From Planctomycetota bacterium (GTDB lineage Bacteria > Planctomycetota > Phycisphaerae > UBA1845 > UTPLA1), in assembly GCA_016712275.1 (NCBI GenBank), contig JADJRI010000010.1, forward strand, positions 1 to 64,000: 64,000 nucleotides of DNA, in the 5' to 3' direction. This document shows positions 62,548 through 64,000 of the stretch, piece by piece. The notes under the pieces are model-generated. The model was not told where the DNA came from. It did not search any database and saw nothing but the letters and a program-made list of their open reading frames with translations. The number at the start of each line of letters is the position of its first letter. The stretch's first letter is position 1. Position numbers and translations under genes: made by a program.

Positions 62548-63774
62548 CTATTCTGACTTCCCGTTTCCAGTTTTCGCCTGCGCGGACTGCGGCATTGTTT
62601 TTCCGGCTGATTCGCCTGCGACGGGCTGCGACGCAGGCATCGATTCGGACTTTTCGGGCTGGGGCGATCCCCCGGACATGATGATCACCGGACCCGGCGA
62701 GAACATCATTTCGTTGCCTCGAATGACGACATCATCGCCGGCTTGTAATCCGGGGACATCGACCGCCACGCGATCGAGCACTTCTGAAATGATGCGAACC
62801 GGTTTCATGTCCGCCACCGCGCCATCACCGGCTTTCTTGACTGTAAACAGAAATGTCATGGGTCCGCGTGTCACAATGGCGTCTTTGGGAACCACCAACT
62901 GTTTTCCAATTGGACCCGATGCGAGGCTTCCGCGAACAAACATTCCGGCCTTAAGGGACCCATCGGAATTGGGAATGTCGATATCGACCGGAAAGGTCCG
63001 TGCCTGCTGATCAGCATCGGGAAGCACACGGGCCACTCGACCCAGAAATTCTTGATTGAGCGCGTCAACAAAAACCGGCGATTCCACACCGACCGGATTG
63101 AAGCCGATGTACGCCTCAGGCACGTTCAATCGCACGCGGGCCGTCGCAAGATCAATCATGGAAACAACCGCGCCGCCCTGCTCAACCCAGGAGCCGACCT
63201 CGGTCATCTTGCTCACGACATGGCCGTCAAACGGCGCGAGAACTTCTGTACGCTGGAGCGAATCCCGTAAACGCTCGCGAACAGCCTCTGCTGACTTGAG
63301 CGATGCCTCCGCCTGACTGACTCGCGCCCGCGCGGCCTCCAGATTGGCTGCGGCATCCACTTTTTCCTTTTCAGCCGCATCTGTAAAGGAATTGATACGA
63401 TCCTCCTCGAATTTTGCCTTGGTCAGGTCGGCCACGGCTACGCGAACGGCGGCCTGAAGATCGTCCACCCGCGCCTTGGCTTCCTCCAGATTATATCGAT
63501 GCTGAGTGTCGCGAAGTTTGCAAAGCAGATCGCCCTTTCGAACCGAATCCCCAATTTCGACAGGCAAATCCGTGACAAATCCCCAAACCTCCGCAGCCAC
63601 GGTCGTCCGCTTTTGGGGGTGGACTGTTCCGACCAAGCGGATGGTGGGCGCCAGGGACTCTTCGACCACTTTTGAGATTTCGACGCGCGCTGGCCCCCAT
63701 TGGCCGAATGCCGTGCCGGCGGACATCAGCAAGATCATTCCAGAAACGGTGTAGTGCCGGGACGGCTGAAACAT
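62548..63774 (-). CDS. RND periplasmic adaptor (membrane fusion protein)
   Basis: A 408-residue protein. A signal peptide (YTVSGMILLMSAGTAFGQ) leads to the barrel-sandwich (TVAAEVWGFVTDLPVEIGDS), a coiled-coil hairpin (NLEEAKARVDDLQAAVRVAV), LQRTEVLAPFDGHVVSKMTE for the second half of the lipoyl-like domain, and the beta barrel. It joins the RND pump to an outer-membrane channel. It heads the two-gene operon. The C-terminal tail is polar and Ser/Gln-rich. Confidence 0.93.
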   Translation of the reverse strand: MFQPSRHYTVSGMILLMSAGTAFGQWGPARVEISKVVEESLAPTIRLVGTVHPQKRTTVAAEVWGFVTDLPVEIGDSVRKGDLLCKLRDTQHRYNLEEAKARVDDLQAAVRVAVADLTKAKFEEDRINSFTDAAEKEKVDAAANLEAARARVSQAEASLKSAEAVRERLRDSLQRTEVLAPFDGHVVSKMTEVGSWVEQGGAVVSMIDLATARVRLNVPEAYIGFNPVGVESPVFVDALNQEFLGRVARVLPDADQQARTFPVDIDIPNSDGSLKAGMFVRGSLASGPIGKQLVVPKDAIVTRGPMTFLFTVKKAGDGAVADMKPVRIISEVLDRVAVDVPGLQAGDDVVIRGNEMMFSPGPVIIMSGGSPQPEKSESMPASQPVAGESAGKTMPQSAQAKTGNGKSE

Positions 63775-64000
63775 TTGACAACTTTCAAATTAGGGTGAAA
63801 GCCCGGCCGAACCGCAGACGGGATGTCATACCTGAGTATGGTAAGTGTTATGGGGCAGTTTCTCAACCTGCTTATCCCCCTGTTCCAGACGTCCCAGGGC
63901 TTCACTCTTCGATTTTTGCTGGACTTATGAGCAGGTCGGGGAATAAAATAAATGGCCAGTGTTTTGGCGTAGAATGCCGTGACCGCTGCGCGGTCGGGTC
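63775..64000. other. Upstream region of the RND operon
   Basis: AT-rich stretch near 63935-63955 (AATAAAATAAATGG) could serve promoters in either direction. No gene is supported in the final 225 bases. Confidence 0.4.

Overview
The window looks like a chromosomal segment of a GC-rich, Gram-negative planctomycete-type bacterium, probably from a draft or metagenome assembly. The pointers are family-level and inferential. They are a DUF1559-type prepilin (H-x9-DG group), type III glutamine synthetase, tandem membrane Ser/Thr kinases beside an FHA protein and an ECF-like sigma factor, PadR/HAAS and DUF4190-like proteins, and GC-rich palindromic repeats between genes. I cannot fix the class or genus.

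Layout. 1-571 is a repeat-rich leader. 572-5550 (+) carries a small membrane protein, an exported helical protein, the threonine-catabolic pair tdh/kbl, and prs. 5613-8437 (-) is a three-gene sulfonate/nitrate-type ABC importer. A tRNA-Gln(UUG) with its own terminator lies at 8921-9076, then glnN at 9204-11398 (+). 11.5-14.1 kb is repeat-rich and holds one lower-GC orphan gene. 14.1-23.1 kb (-) is a signalling locus: FHA protein, two paralogous transmembrane Ser/Thr kinases, a membrane protein, a sigma factor and two small genes. 23.5-30.9 kb holds an acidic aromatic low-complexity lipoprotein, purF, a DUF1559-like prepilin, ppa, a Trm112-like protein, a metallophosphoesterase and yidC. 30.9-35.0 kb is a repeat island enclosing a small zinc/TM protein, a small secreted protein and a compositionally foreign toxin/immunity-like pair. 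35.1-44.0 kb has a coiled-coil membrane protein, a PadR/HAAS-type pair, an ArsR-methyltransferase fusion divergent from PadR and followed by ahcY, and a glycogen debranching enzyme. 44.3-58.0 kb (-) is a complete type II secretion/type IV pilus-like operon running PilZ, gspE, F, G, H, I, J, K, L, M, C, D, then TPR, HDOD and DUF4190-like genes. 58.1-63.8 kb (-) has a fumarylacetoacetase-family hydrolase and an RND efflux pump with its adaptor.

Working links. tdh and kbl together convert threonine to glycine and acetyl-CoA. The ArsR-methyltransferase next to ahcY suggests control of the S-adenosylmethionine cycle. The secretion locus supplies ATPase, platform, pseudopilins, assembly proteins and secretin, with no second ATPase or prepilin peptidase visible in the window.

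Data-quality caution. About twenty genes, including essential ones such as prs, ahcY, glnN, kbl and gspG, are broken by one or more 1-base frameshifts while coding similarity continues in the next frame. Several breaks fall in homopolymers. I read these as consensus indels rather than pseudogenes and annotate the genes as joined; frameshift positions are approximate.
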